DNA of 64,000 bases from JAJPKK01 sp963802745 (GTDB lineage Bacteria > Pseudomonadota > Alphaproteobacteria > Rhizobiales > Xanthobacteraceae): NCBI GenBank assembly GCA_963802745.1, contig CAWDKL010000047.1, positions 34,492 through 98,491 on the forward strand, written 5' to 3'. A program made the position numbers and the translations under genes. The stretch's first letter is position 1, and every line of letters starts with the position of its first letter. Shown one piece after another: positions 35,709 to 44,872 of the stretch. The notes beneath the pieces are model-generated. The model was given only the letters and a program-made list of their open reading frames with translations, ran no database searches and was not told the DNA's origin.

Positions 35709-38038
35709 GCGAGGTTCAGCGCCGGTATGCCTTCCAGGCAGGTTTTCTACCCCAATTCTGTCATCGCCCGGCTCGACCGGGCGATCCAGCAACCGCGGAG
35801 CGGGGATACTGGATTGCCCGGTCAAGCTGGGCGATGGCACCCCGGATTCAACCGCGCCGGGAGGCGGACCGGCTAGCGGCTTTGCGCTCGGAATTGCTGT
35901 AGCCTGCGCGACCGGGTAACTGCCCAGCATCGCAATGACGCGGCGGCGCCACGCGGCCACGACGCGATCCCACAGCGTAGGATTTTGCACCCGCTCGGCG
36001 CGGTAGAACGACGGGCACAGCACGGCCGCGTAGGCGACCTCGCCGCACAGCCCGCAGCCGACGCAGCTGTCGATGACGGTGGTAACTGGGTCGGCGCGCA
36101 GCGGATCGGGGTTCGGCTTGACGGTGAGCGACGGACATCCCGACAGCCGGATGCAGGAATGATCGCCGGTGCAAATCTCTTCATCGACGCCGTAGCGGGT
36201 GCGCACCACGCGGGCGCCGCGCTTTAGCTTCTCGGCGTCCTCCGCCCGCACCCGGCGCTGGCGGACCAGCTGGCATTCGCCGTCCGCGATGATGACCTTG
36301 AGACCGCGTTCGGCCGTGGTCAGGGCCTCCCGCAGCGTCGCCATCATGGTGCCGACGCCGTAGGTGCGCACCTTGCGCAGCCATTTCACCCCCATGCCGC
36401 GCAAGGTGGTCTCCACGTCCATGCCGGGTGCCTCGCCGGTGCGGCCCATAAGGCTCGAAGGCATGAATTGCTGGCCGGTCGCCGACGTGTAGCCGTTCTG
36501 CATCACGATCAGCACGCCGTCGCCCTTGTTGAACAGATTGCTGGCCACCCCGGTGATAAGCCCGTTGTGCCAGAAGCCGCCGTCCCCCATCACCGCGATG
36601 GACCGGCGGTCCATGTTGGGCCGACGGCCGCGGCGCTCGCCAGCGACATGCCGTAGCCGAGGATCGAATTGCCCATGCTGAACGGCGGCAGCGTGCCGAA
36701 GGAATGGCAGCCGATATCGGCACTGATATGCGTTGGCCCGAATTCGCGCTGCACCAGCTTGAGCGCGCTGAACACCGGCCGCTCCGGGCAGCCGGTGCAG
36801 AAGGCGGGCGGACGCGCCGGCAGTTCGCCGAGCGCCGACGCGGCGGTTTGGCGATTGCTGGTGATGGCGCGCACCTTGGCCGCGATGGCATTGGCGTCGA
36901 TGCCGGCAGGACGCGTTTCGGCGAAGAACGCCGCCAGCCCGTTGAGCATCACTTCGGCGGTATATTCTCCAGCCTTTGGCAGGCAGCCCTTGCCGAGCAC
37001 GCGGGTCTGCAAGTCGGCACGGCGCAGTTCCACATTGAGCGCGTTCTCGATGTATTCGGGATGGCCCTCCTCGACCACCAGCACGGCGCGCTTGCCGGCA
37101 CAGAAGCCGCGCAGTTCCTCCGGCACCAGGGGATAGACCACGTTGAGGACCAGCACCGGCACCCGCGACGCACCGAAAATATCGGCCAGGCCCAGCCGTT
37201 CGAGCGCGCGCAGCAACCCATTGGTGAGCCCGCCCATCGTGATGATGCCGATGTCATCAAGGTCGCCCGGAATGCTCTCGTTGAGCTTGCGCTCCCGAAT
37301 GAAGGCTTGCGCCGCCGGCAAGCGGTCCTCGACCTTGAGACGCTCGTGGATAAACGTCACCGGCGGATGGGCGAGCCGGCCGTAATCGAAGCGCGGCGGC
37401 CCGCTGAGGCGGTTGAGCGCGGAGTAACGGCCCGGCCGGTTGTCGCGGGCGGTGAACGAACCGGTGACATGGCAGGCGCGGATGCGCAGCTCCAGCATCA
37501 CCGGCGCGTGGCTTGCTTCCGAGAGCTCGAAGCCCTGCTCGACGCAGCGCACGATGGTGGGAAGATCGGGCCGCGGATCAAGCAGCCATAGCGAGGACTT
37601 CATCGCATAGGCGTAGGAGCGCTCCTGGATGACGCTCGCACCTTCCCCATAGTCCTCGCCCAGGATGATCATGGCTCCGCCGATCACGCCGGGCGAAGCG
37701 AGATTCGACAGCGCGTCGGCTGCCACATTGGTGCCGACGATGGATTTCCAAGTGACGGCGCCGCGCAGCGGATAATTGATCGAAGCGCCTAGCATGGCCG
37801 CGGCGGAGGCCTCGTTGGTGCAGGTTTCGAGATGCACGCCGAGTTCCGCCATCATTTCCTCGGCGTCCACCAGCACGTCGAGCAGATGCGACACCGGCGC
37901 GCCCTGGTAACCGCCCACATAGCTTACGCCCGACTGCAGCAGCGCCTTGGTGACGGCCAGAATGCCCTCGCCGCGAAACACCGCGCCGTCGCCCAGCCGC
38001 AGCGCTGCCACTTCGGATTTGAACGAGCGTTCCATCAT
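35709..38038 (-). pseudogene. iorA: Indolepyruvate ferredoxin oxidoreductase alpha subunit, frameshifted, in frame with iorB
   Basis: The N-terminal frame (38038 to about 36605) has the TPP-enzyme domain: GVSYVGGYQGAPVSHLLDVL, CTNEASAAAMLGASI, and CTGCPERPVF. A one-base deletion near 36607 (GGCCCAACATG, where GGCCCCAACATG restores the frame) breaks it. The second frame continues SIAVMGDGGFWHNGL (the GDG TPP/Mg motif), NGYTSATG, and two ferredoxin-type clusters (CTGDHSCIRLSGCP; CVGCGLCGEVAYAAVLCP). The subunit is about 700 residues in relatives. Here the frame runs on without a stop through a palindromic linker into iorB. Confidence 0.85.
35763..35835. repeat. Pair of palindromes in the iorA-iorB linker
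   Basis: At 35763-35785, ATCGCCCGG pairs perfectly with CCGGGCGAT around CTCGA. At 35813-35835, ATTGCCCGG faces CTGGGCGAT around TCAAG. The two units are also inverted relative to each other (TCATCGCCCGG...GATCCAG against CTGGATTGCCCGG...GATGGCA). It is a different repeat family from the CCCTCCCC elements. It is read in frame as SSIPAPRLLDRPVEPGDD between the alpha and beta subunits. Confidence 0.8.
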
Positions 38039-38210
38039 TGGCCTCGCAGTCGCGCAACAATTCTAAATCGCCTTATGTATGCCACATCGGCGGTTACCGC
38101 GCTCGCAGGTCCCCGACTATGGCGCAGCCGGATCGTAATTTGACGGCGCCTCTGTTGAAGAGCCCCGGTGTACGATACGATCCTCAATGGCAAGCGATGG
38201 AGATCCAGGC

Positions 38211-38813
38211 ATGCAGACCGTTGCACCCGCGCTGCCCCAGTCCGGAACCATGGATGTGGACGAGTTCATGGCATTCATGGAAACGCGGCCGAAGGGCGAG
38301 CATTGGGACCTGATCGAGGGTGTTGCCGTCATGATGGCGCCGGCGAGCATTGCGCACCAGCGGATCGCACAGAACTTGTCCGATCTTCTGAACGGCGCCT
38401 TTGCGGCACTGCATCTCGATCTGTTTGCCTACATCAACATTGGAGTCCGGGTACCCGGCTCCAAAAATTTTCAGCCGGAGCCGGACGTGGTGGTGCTGCC
38501 GGGCGTGGCGGGTTACGACCTTTACGCGGAGCGGTTCCGGCTGGCCGCCGAGGTGTTGTCGCCATCGAACACGCGCGCTGAGATCGCGCTCAAACTGCGG
38601 CTTTACCGCGAGGCGCCGGACAACCTCTATGCACTGGTAATCGATCCGCGCGCGTTTATGGTGGAAATTCACGCGCACAGCCGAGACTGGAAACCGGTCA
38701 TCCTGGAGCATCCCGATGATCCGATCGAAATGCCCGAATTCGGCCTGCGCTGCAAAGTCACCGACCTTTATCGCGGAACGCCGCTCGATGCCGCCAGGAA
38801 AGGCCGCGCCTAG
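38211..38813 (+). CDS. Uma2-family (DUF820) putative PD-(D/E)XK nuclease
   Basis: 200 residues from the ATG at 38211 with GGAG upstream. The Uma2 fold shows YELIEG-like WDLIEGVAVMMAPAS, HQRIAQNLSDLL, then the nuclease core EPDVVVLPG (Asp) and LAAEVLSPSNTRAEIALKL (Glu), with YREAPDNLYALVIDP. The family is abundant in cyanobacteria and some Alphaproteobacteria and is predicted to be a restriction-like endonuclease. Its targets are unknown, and it has been linked to mobile DNA. It is divergent from iorA. Confidence 0.85.
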   Translation: MQTVAPALPQSGTMDVDEFMAFMETRPKGEHWDLIEGVAVMMAPASIAHQRIAQNLSDLLNGAFAALHLDLFAYINIGVRVPGSKNFQPEPDVVVLPGVAGYDLYAERFRLAAEVLSPSNTRAEIALKLRLYREAPDNLYALVIDPRAFMVEIHAHSRDWKPVILEHPDDPIEMPEFGLRCKVTDLYRGTPLDAARKGRA

Positions 38814-38912
38814 CGCAGGGTCGTAGAGCGGAAGCGCCTTCCATCACATCCCGAAATAGGCCGCCGCGATGGCCTTGCGGGATTTTTGCTGTGAGATCAG
38901 GGAAACGGCACC

Positions 38913-39662
38913 ATGACGGCAGTGGAGGATTTCGAGCCAGGCGGCTATCGGTTCATTCCGGGCGGATTTCAATTTTCCGGCGGCATCGCCGCGAACCCCG
39001 GCTTCGAGATCGTGCGCCGCCAATTCCGCGCCCCGGTGGCGCTGCGGGAGGGCTTCGCCCGAATCGAGGCGGTGATCAAGCAAGCCGGACGGCCGCTCAC
39101 GGCGTTTTGCGCCTGCGAGTTGCGCTCACCTGGGCAATTCACCGAGCAGGCGTTCCACGCGTTCAATGAAGCCTATGTGGTCACGCTCGCCCGCTGGGGC
39201 GTCTATGACGGCAAGGTCAATCCGGTCGCCCGCAGCAATGTCTGTCCGGAAATCGACGGCCCGGCCGAACCGAGCTTCCACGCGTTTTGCTTCACGATAC
39301 CGGCCGCCGCCACCGCCCCGAGCTTCGTGATTTCCGGCCGTGCAGAGGCCCGTGGGACCGAGGGTAGCTACCGCGAACGCATCGTCCGGTTCGGCGAGAC
39401 CAGTCCGGAGGCGCTGCGGGAAAAGGCGCATTACGTACTTGATGATATCACCGCGCGGCTCGCGCTGTTCGGCGCCGGCTGGCGCGACACTACCGCGAGC
39501 CAAGCCTATACGGTTCACGACATGCACCCGTTTTTCGCCGACGACATCGTCCGCCGCGGTGCAGCCCACGCCGGAATGACTTTGCACTTCGCCCGCCCGC
39601 CGGTGCGCGACCTGGAGTTCGAGGTGGACTGCCGCAGCGTGCGCGTGGAAACGGTGGTGTAG
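38913..39662 (+). CDS. CnbZ/RidA-like protein
   Basis: 249 residues starting MTAVEDFEPGGYRFIPGGFQ. The sequence has YVVTLARWGVYDGKVNPVAR, NVCPEIDGPAEPSFHAFCFT and ASQAYTVHDMHPFFADDIV. I relate it to the CnbZ group (2-amino-5-chloromuconate deaminase), which carries RidA-like features, but the assignment is by memory of pattern and not certain. If right, it would hydrolyse an enamine or imine intermediate in amine or aromatic degradation. It stands between Uma2 and the convergent aldehyde dehydrogenase gene. Confidence 0.5.
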   Translation: MTAVEDFEPGGYRFIPGGFQFSGGIAANPGFEIVRRQFRAPVALREGFARIEAVIKQAGRPLTAFCACELRSPGQFTEQAFHAFNEAYVVTLARWGVYDGKVNPVARSNVCPEIDGPAEPSFHAFCFTIPAAATAPSFVISGRAEARGTEGSYRERIVRFGETSPEALREKAHYVLDDITARLALFGAGWRDTTASQAYTVHDMHPFFADDIVRRGAAHAGMTLHFARPPVRDLEFEVDCRSVRVETVV

Positions 39663-39790
39663 CTTCCCTTTGTACCGAGGTGCACCGGAACCTTACCGGA
39701 TCCGGGCAATGCCAGGACGTGTCGAAGTTGGCGACGTAGGCCAACCCCGCCGATGCCCCCCGGCGGCCCCGGCGAACCGGGACAGCGCGA

Positions 39791-41224
39791 TCACGCATTC
39801 ATCTGGGTGATGAATTTCGTATTGAGATAGGCATCGAGCGCATCCGCCCCGCCTTCGCTGCCGAAGCCGGAATCCTTGATGCCGCCGAACCGCACCTCGG
39901 GAAGCGCGAGGCCGTGGTGATTGATCGACACCATGCCGCTTTCGATGGCGTGGCCGATCGCCTCGGCGGTCTTGGTCGAGCGCGTATACGCATAGGCGGC
40001 AAGGCCGTAGGGCAGGCGGTTGGCCTCGCCGACGGCTTCGTCGAAGGTGGCGAAGGAATTTACGATCGCGACCGGGCCGAACGGTTCCTCGTTCATGATG
40101 CGCGCCTCGCGCGATACCTGGGTCAGCACCGTCGGCTCAAAGAAATAGCCCTTGTTGCCGATGCGGCGGCCGCCGGTCTCGACCGTGGCGCCCTTGGCGA
40201 CAGCGTCAGTGACAAAACCCTCGACGGCATCGAGGCGGCGGCTGTGGGCGAGCGGCCCCATGCGGGTGTCCTCTTTCAGGCCGTCGCCGACCTTGAGCGC
40301 CTTGGCGGCGCTGACAAACCTATCGACGAACTGCTGGTAGACCGGTTCCTGCACTAAGAATCGCGTCGGCGACACGCAAACCTGACCGGCATTGCGATAT
40401 TTGTTGGCGCTGAGAATCTTTGCCGCCGTATCCACGTCGGCGTCCGCAAACACGATCGCGGGCGCGTGGCCGCCGAGTTCCATGGTGACGCGCTTCATGT
40501 GGGCGCCGGCGAGCGCCGCCAGCTGCTTGCCGACCGCGGTCGATCCGGTGAACGATATTTTACGGATAATCGGGTGCGGAATAAGATAGGAGGAAATTTC
40601 CGCCGGCACGCCGAACACGAGGCCGACCACGCCGGGCGGAATGCCGGCCTGGACGAAGGCATCGATCAGCGCCGCGCAGGACGCCGGCGTCTCTTCCGGT
40701 CCCTTGATGATGATCGAGCAGCCGGCCGCCACCGCGCAGGATAGTTTGCGTACCGCCTGATTGATGGGGAAATTCCATGGCGTGAAGGCCGCCACCGGCC
40801 CGACCGGCTCCTTCATCTCGAGCTGATAGACGCCGTCCATGCGCGCCGGCACGGTGCGGCCATAGGCGCGGCGCGCTTCTTCGGCGAACCAATCGATCAC
40901 GTCGGCGCCGACCATGGCCTCGCCCTTGGCCTCGGCCAGCGGCTTGCCCTGCTCCATCGTGAGCAGCGTCGCGATGTCATTGATCTTGGAGCGGAAAATG
41001 TCGGCCGCCTTGCGCATCAGGCGGTAGCGCTCATAGGCGGATACTTTTCGCCAAGTCTCAAACCCCTTCTGGGCAGCGGCGAGCGCGAGATCGAGGTCCG
41101 CCGTTTCGGCATGCGCCACGGTGCCGATCGGCTCAGCGGTCGCCGGATTGAGCACCGGCAGCGTCTTGCCGGAGACCGCCGGCTTCCAGGCCCCGTCGAT
41201 GAAAAGATTGACGTTGGAATACAT
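39791..41224 (-). CDS. gabD: NAD(P)-dependent succinate-semialdehyde dehydrogenase-type aldehyde dehydrogenase
   Basis: 477 residues from the ATG at 41224, preceded by GGAGG at an ideal distance; the ATG four codons earlier has none. Catalytic Cys283 (NAGQVCVSPTRF) and general-base Glu249 (MELGGHAP) are present, with FTGSTAVGKQL as the NAD loop. FTPWNFPINQAVRKLSCAVA and PFGPVAIVNSF match the GabD branch. It oxidises succinate semialdehyde (or a similar aldehyde) to the acid in the cytosol. The precise substrate is inferred. Confidence 0.88.
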   Translation of the reverse strand: MYSNVNLFIDGAWKPAVSGKTLPVLNPATAEPIGTVAHAETADLDLALAAAQKGFETWRKVSAYERYRLMRKAADIFRSKINDIATLLTMEQGKPLAEAKGEAMVGADVIDWFAEEARRAYGRTVPARMDGVYQLEMKEPVGPVAAFTPWNFPINQAVRKLSCAVAAGCSIIIKGPEETPASCAALIDAFVQAGIPPGVVGLVFGVPAEISSYLIPHPIIRKISFTGSTAVGKQLAALAGAHMKRVTMELGGHAPAIVFADADVDTAAKILSANKYRNAGQVCVSPTRFLVQEPVYQQFVDRFVSAAKALKVGDGLKEDTRMGPLAHSRRLDAVEGFVTDAVAKGATVETGGRRIGNKGYFFEPTVLTQVSREARIMNEEPFGPVAIVNSFATFDEAVGEANRLPYGLAAYAYTRSTKTAEAIGHAIESGMVSINHHGLALPEVRFGGIKDSGFGSEGGADALDAYLNTKFITQMNA

Positions 41225-41351
41225 GATGACCTCCATGGCGATCGCTCAGACCGTGCGCCGCTAGCAACGCTCGACTGCAGCGTCTTATTGGACCACGCCC
41301 GGTGCCGCAATGACGTTGTTTTCCGCCGCTCGCAGGCTCTTGCAGCCCGAG

Positions 41352-41741
41352 CTACCTACGGTCAGAATGAGCATCGGGGCGCCGTCGCGGCGTAGCCGCT
41401 CTCGGATCAAAGGATCGCCTCGAACCCTTGCGGCGCATCAGCGAGAGGAGCTTCAACGTCGAGCCGCGTGGACGCTTGGCGCCGCGCTCGATCTTGCTCA
41501 CGTAGTCTGTGCTCACGTTCAGCGCGAGGGCAAAAACCGACTGGCTGACGCCCGCTTTTTCGCGCAAGGCGACGATATCGCCGGGCGTGAGTTCGTTAAC
41601 CGCGGTCAGGCATGTCAGGTCGAACTCGCGCATCGTCTGCTTGTCAACGAGGCCGAGGCGGTGCATCCCGCGAACCGTCTCATGCATCGCCGCGGCGATG
41701 TCGCTGCGATATTTTGGTGAAGTCGGGTTAGCTTTTCTCAT
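41352..41741 (-). CDS. higA: HTH antitoxin of a HigBA-type pair
   Basis: 129 residues. An Xre-type helix-turn-helix occupies about residues 52-95 (VALREKAGVSQSVFALALNV, then YVSKIERGAKRPRG). The natural end is probably LSLMRRKG followed by FEAIL and a stop at 41407-41409. A one-base deletion after KG shifts the frame and adds an Arg-rich tail (SRRSFDPRAATPRRR). It overlaps the toxin gene by 14 bases. In such pairs the antitoxin follows the toxin and represses the shared promoter. Confidence 0.8.
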   Translation of the reverse strand: MRKANPTSPKYRSDIAAAMHETVRGMHRLGLVDKQTMREFDLTCLTAVNELTPGDIVALREKAGVSQSVFALALNVSTDYVSKIERGAKRPRGSTLKLLSLMRRKGSRRSFDPRAATPRRRPDAHSDRR

Positions 41742-42117
41742 CGGATTTCACCTCCCACAGTTCGCCGTCATCGATCATGATCTCAATGCCTTGGGCACTG
41801 AGGCCGAGCAGCAACGCACCGGTCTTGGCCAATTTGTCCTCGTCGTCGGCGGAAATGTTGTCACGTCCGCTCTTGGCAAACCCAAAAATGAACATCGCGC
41901 GCGTCCCGGCACGATAGGCTATGACGGTGCGGAACCCTCCGCTCCTCCCTCCACCTTGCCGCGCCACGCGTTGCTTAATGAGGCCACGCCCCAGGTCCGC
42001 GTCGATCAGCCCATTCTCGGCACGGGTGATGGCCTCGCTTAGCGCGGCATCGGTCAGGCGCTCCTTGCGCTGGAACCGGCGAAACGCCTTCGTGAGGTAA
42101 ATGCGCAAGCCATCCAT
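41728..42117 (-). CDS. higB: RelE/HigB-type toxin
   Basis: 129 residues, starting MDGLRIYLTKAFRRFQRKER. The core LTDAALSEAITRAENGLIDA, GGFRTVIAYRAGTRAMFIFG and the tail fit the COG4737 / HigB-like RelE branch, whose members cleave mRNA at the ribosome. The R in GGFRTVIAYR and the terminal acidic segment are typical. It is the upstream gene of a two-gene unit, overlapping the antitoxin by 14 bases. Such modules often sit on mobile DNA. Confidence 0.8.
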   Translation of the reverse strand: MDGLRIYLTKAFRRFQRKERLTDAALSEAITRAENGLIDADLGRGLIKQRVARQGGGRSGGFRTVIAYRAGTRAMFIFGFAKSGRDNISADDEDKLAKTGALLLGLSAQGIEIMIDDGELWEVKSDEKS

Positions 42118-42473
42118 CTCCCCGAATGCTTAAAGCTATAGTTCCAAGACCTACAATTTGCAAGAGAAACCGCAAGGTACCGTGGGAGCAGCGATATCGA
42201 TGCAAAACGGCGCCCGCTCGGCTTACGTGCGCGCAAGCGCCGCCGAACAAAGAGCGGCAGCATGCATATCGCGACCGAAGCATTGCGATTACGCGGGTGC
42301 TCGCTACAGCCACCCAAGCCTGCTTGTGCCTACGGTTTATCAATCCTTCAAGTGCCCCCGCGCCCGAGACGCGCGGCGAAGCCGTTAGGGGTGTAAACAG
42401 AGGCTTGGGTAGCGCAGATCGACTTCGTTCCAGGCACCTCACCGCCAGGATGGACCGCACACGGGTTGCGAAC
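42118..42473. promoter_or_regulatory. Divergent region between higB and the hydrolase-OsmC gene
   Basis: 356 bases. An open frame runs from 42126 into the hydrolase, but its first part has no conserved sequence, so I treat it as non-coding. The promoter of the toxin-antitoxin unit should lie here; no palindromic operator was obvious. Confidence 0.3.
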
Positions 42474-43710
42474 ATGACCGCTAGCACAGCATTGCGGACC
42501 ACCTTCGCGGGCAGCGCCGGTGCCGAACTCGCGGCACGGCTCGATCTCCCGGCCGGACCGGTGCGGGCGTTCGCTTTGTTCGCCCACTGCTTCGCCTGCA
42601 CCAAGGACGTGCTGGCGGCCCGCCGCATCGCCGACGGACTTGCGATGGCCGGCGTCGGCGTGTTGCGCTTCGATTTCACGGGGCTTGGATCGTCCGCGGG
42701 CGAGTTTGCCAATACGAATTTTTCCTCGAATGTCGAGGATATGGTCCGTGCCGCGGACCATCTGCGCGAAAATTTTTCTGCTCCCGCGCTGTTGATCGGC
42801 CATTCTCTGGGCGGGGCGGCCGTGCTGGCGGCGGCCGGCCAAATCCCCGAGGCGAGGGCGGTTGTGACCATCGGGGCGCCTGCCGACGTGGCGCACGTCC
42901 TGCATCAATTTGCCGGTTCGCTCGATCAAATACGCCGCGACGGTTCGGCACCGGTCTCGCTCGCCGGCCGCCAATTTACCATCAAGCGCTCATTCATCGA
43001 GGACGTGCAGGAGCATAACCTGCTCGACCGCGTCCGCACGCTCGGCAAGGCGCTGCTCGTCATGCACGCGCCGCTCGATGCCGTGGTGGGAATCGACAAC
43101 GCCTCGAAAATATTTCTTGCCGCCAAACACCCCAAAAGCTTCGTCTCGCTCGATGACGCGGACCACCTGCTGTCAACTCCCGGAGCTGCCGAATACGCCG
43201 CGGAGGTCATCGCCGCGTGGGCCTCCAAATATTTGCCAAAACCCCCCGGCGACGGTGAGTGGTCCGACCATGTGCAGGTGCGGGAAACCCGCGCGGGCAA
43301 GTTCCAGAACCTGGTCGCCTCCGGGCGTCACCGTTTGATCGCGGACGAACCCGTCGCGGTCGGCGGGCTCGAACTCGGGACCGAACCCTTATGATTTTCT
43401 ATCGATTGAGCTCGGCAGCTGCACGGCGATGACGTTGCGAACCTATGCGGATTTCAAGCAGCTGCCGCTCGGCCGGATATCGGTTACGGTCCGCCACGGC
43501 AAGATCGCAGCCGAACATTGCGCCGATTGCGGCGCCGCCGCTGAGGGGCGCGCCGGCAAGATCGATCGTTTCGAGCGGATCATCGCCATCGAGGGACCGA
43601 TCGATCCGGCGCTGCGCGACAAGCTCGCCGAGATTGCGGACAAGTGCCCGGTTCACCGGACCTTGGAGGCGAAGTCCGCCGTTGCGACCTCGATCGAGAC
43701 CGCTAAGTGA
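42474..43710 (+). pseudogene. Bifunctional alpha/beta-hydrolase-OsmC protein, frameshifted
   Basis: The first 300 residues are an alpha/beta hydrolase: FALFAHCFACTKDVLAARRI, LRFDFTGLGSS, the nucleophile elbow GHSLGG, and a C-terminal DDADHLLS with the catalytic His. At about 43395-43405 the frame ends in TGA (GTEPL stop). The +1 frame continues YDFLSIELGSCTAMTLRTYA and KCPVHRTLEAK, the OsmC domain with its active-site Cys residues (GSCTAM; DKCPVHR). Full-length relatives of about 400 residues fuse both. The span is 1237 bases, one over a multiple of three. OsmC reduces organic hydroperoxides. The start is ambiguous (ATG at 42474 or 42450). Confidence 0.83.
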
Positions 43711-43919
43711 GGCCGAAGACAAAAAGGTTAGCTCCAATGGGCACCGCCATGGCCGACGAGCCGCTTCGCCCATCAGGTCCGGAACCCGCATGTCCGCCGC
43801 CCGCCCAAGATAGCGCCGGACGTATCGACACGTCGGCGCATGCTGGTCGATGCTCTTGCGGCTTCCTTCCGTGTCGGCCGAACCTCCGGATCGAATCCCA
43901 GTGACCTCGAGGGGTGACC

Positions 43920-44858
43920 ATGAAACGCCTGTTCGCCATCGTGCTGTTGTTCGCATCGGCGCTACCGGGAACGGCGGCCGATCAAATCCGCCTCGTCGTG
44001 CCGTTCGCGGCCGGCGGACCGGTCGATCTCGTCGCCCGGACGATCGCATCCGCGTTGCCGGCGCGGCTCAATGCCGACGTGATCGTCGAGAATCGCGGCG
44101 GTGCCGGCGGCATGCTTGGGACCGAAGTGGTGGCGAAATCTCCGGCAGACGGCCGCACACTGCTGCAAGCAAGCCTCGGTTCGCATGTGCTGAGTGCCGC
44201 ATTGCACGCACAGCCCGGCTACGACCCGATCAAATCCTTCACCCCCATCGTGTTCGTCGGCCTGGTGCCGTCGGTCCTCGTGGTCAACGCGCAGTCGGGG
44301 ATTTCATCCTTTGCGGAGCTGCTCGTAACGGCCAGGCGCGGGACCTTGAGCTACGGCTCCGCCGGACCCGGCAGCTCCACGCATATCGCCGGTGCGATTT
44401 TCAGCGCGATGGCGGGAGTACGGACCACCCACATACCGTATCGCGGTGCCGGACCGGCGTTGAACGATCTCTTGGGCGGCCACCTCGATCTGATCGTCGG
44501 CGATACGCCCGCGCTGTTGCCACAGATCGCGACCCACACGGTGCGCCCGCTCGCGCTGTTCGCCGCTGAACGCTCGGCCTTGCTGCCGGACCTCCCGACC
44601 ACCGCGGAACTCGGCTTTCCCGGCATGGTCTTGGAGAACTGGTACGGAATCTTGGCTCCAGCGGGCCTGCCCCCTGCCCTGCGGGCAACGCTCGAAACCG
44701 CGATCTTGGACGTGCTGGCGAGCCCCGCCGTCAAGGCGAGGCTCGCGGCCGGCGGCTTGCAAGGCACGCGTGATGGTGAAGGCTTGCGCCAACGGCTCGC
44801 AAACGATGTCGCCTATTGGGGGCCGGAACTGAAGCGGCTCGGCATCAGCGGGGAATGA
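43920..44858 (+). CDS. TctC/Bug periplasmic binding protein 3
   Basis: 312 residues from the ATG at 43920, which has GAGGGG upstream; a GTG six bases earlier is less suitable. Signal peptide to about residue 20 (GTAA). Bug features: DQIRLVVPFAAGGPVDLVAR, VIVENRGGAGGMLGTEVV, SPADGRTLLQ, TTHIPYRGAGPALNDLLGGH and NWYGILAPAGLPP. No tctAB partner is nearby. It converges on pyrG, the stops being only 14 bases apart. Confidence 0.9.
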   Translation: MKRLFAIVLLFASALPGTAADQIRLVVPFAAGGPVDLVARTIASALPARLNADVIVENRGGAGGMLGTEVVAKSPADGRTLLQASLGSHVLSAALHAQPGYDPIKSFTPIVFVGLVPSVLVVNAQSGISSFAELLVTARRGTLSYGSAGPGSSTHIAGAIFSAMAGVRTTHIPYRGAGPALNDLLGGHLDLIVGDTPALLPQIATHTVRPLALFAAERSALLPDLPTTAELGFPGMVLENWYGILAPAGLPPALRATLETAILDVLASPAVKARLAAGGLQGTRDGEGLRQRLANDVAYWGPELKRLGISGE

Positions 44859-44872
44859 ATTCGGCTTCGCGT

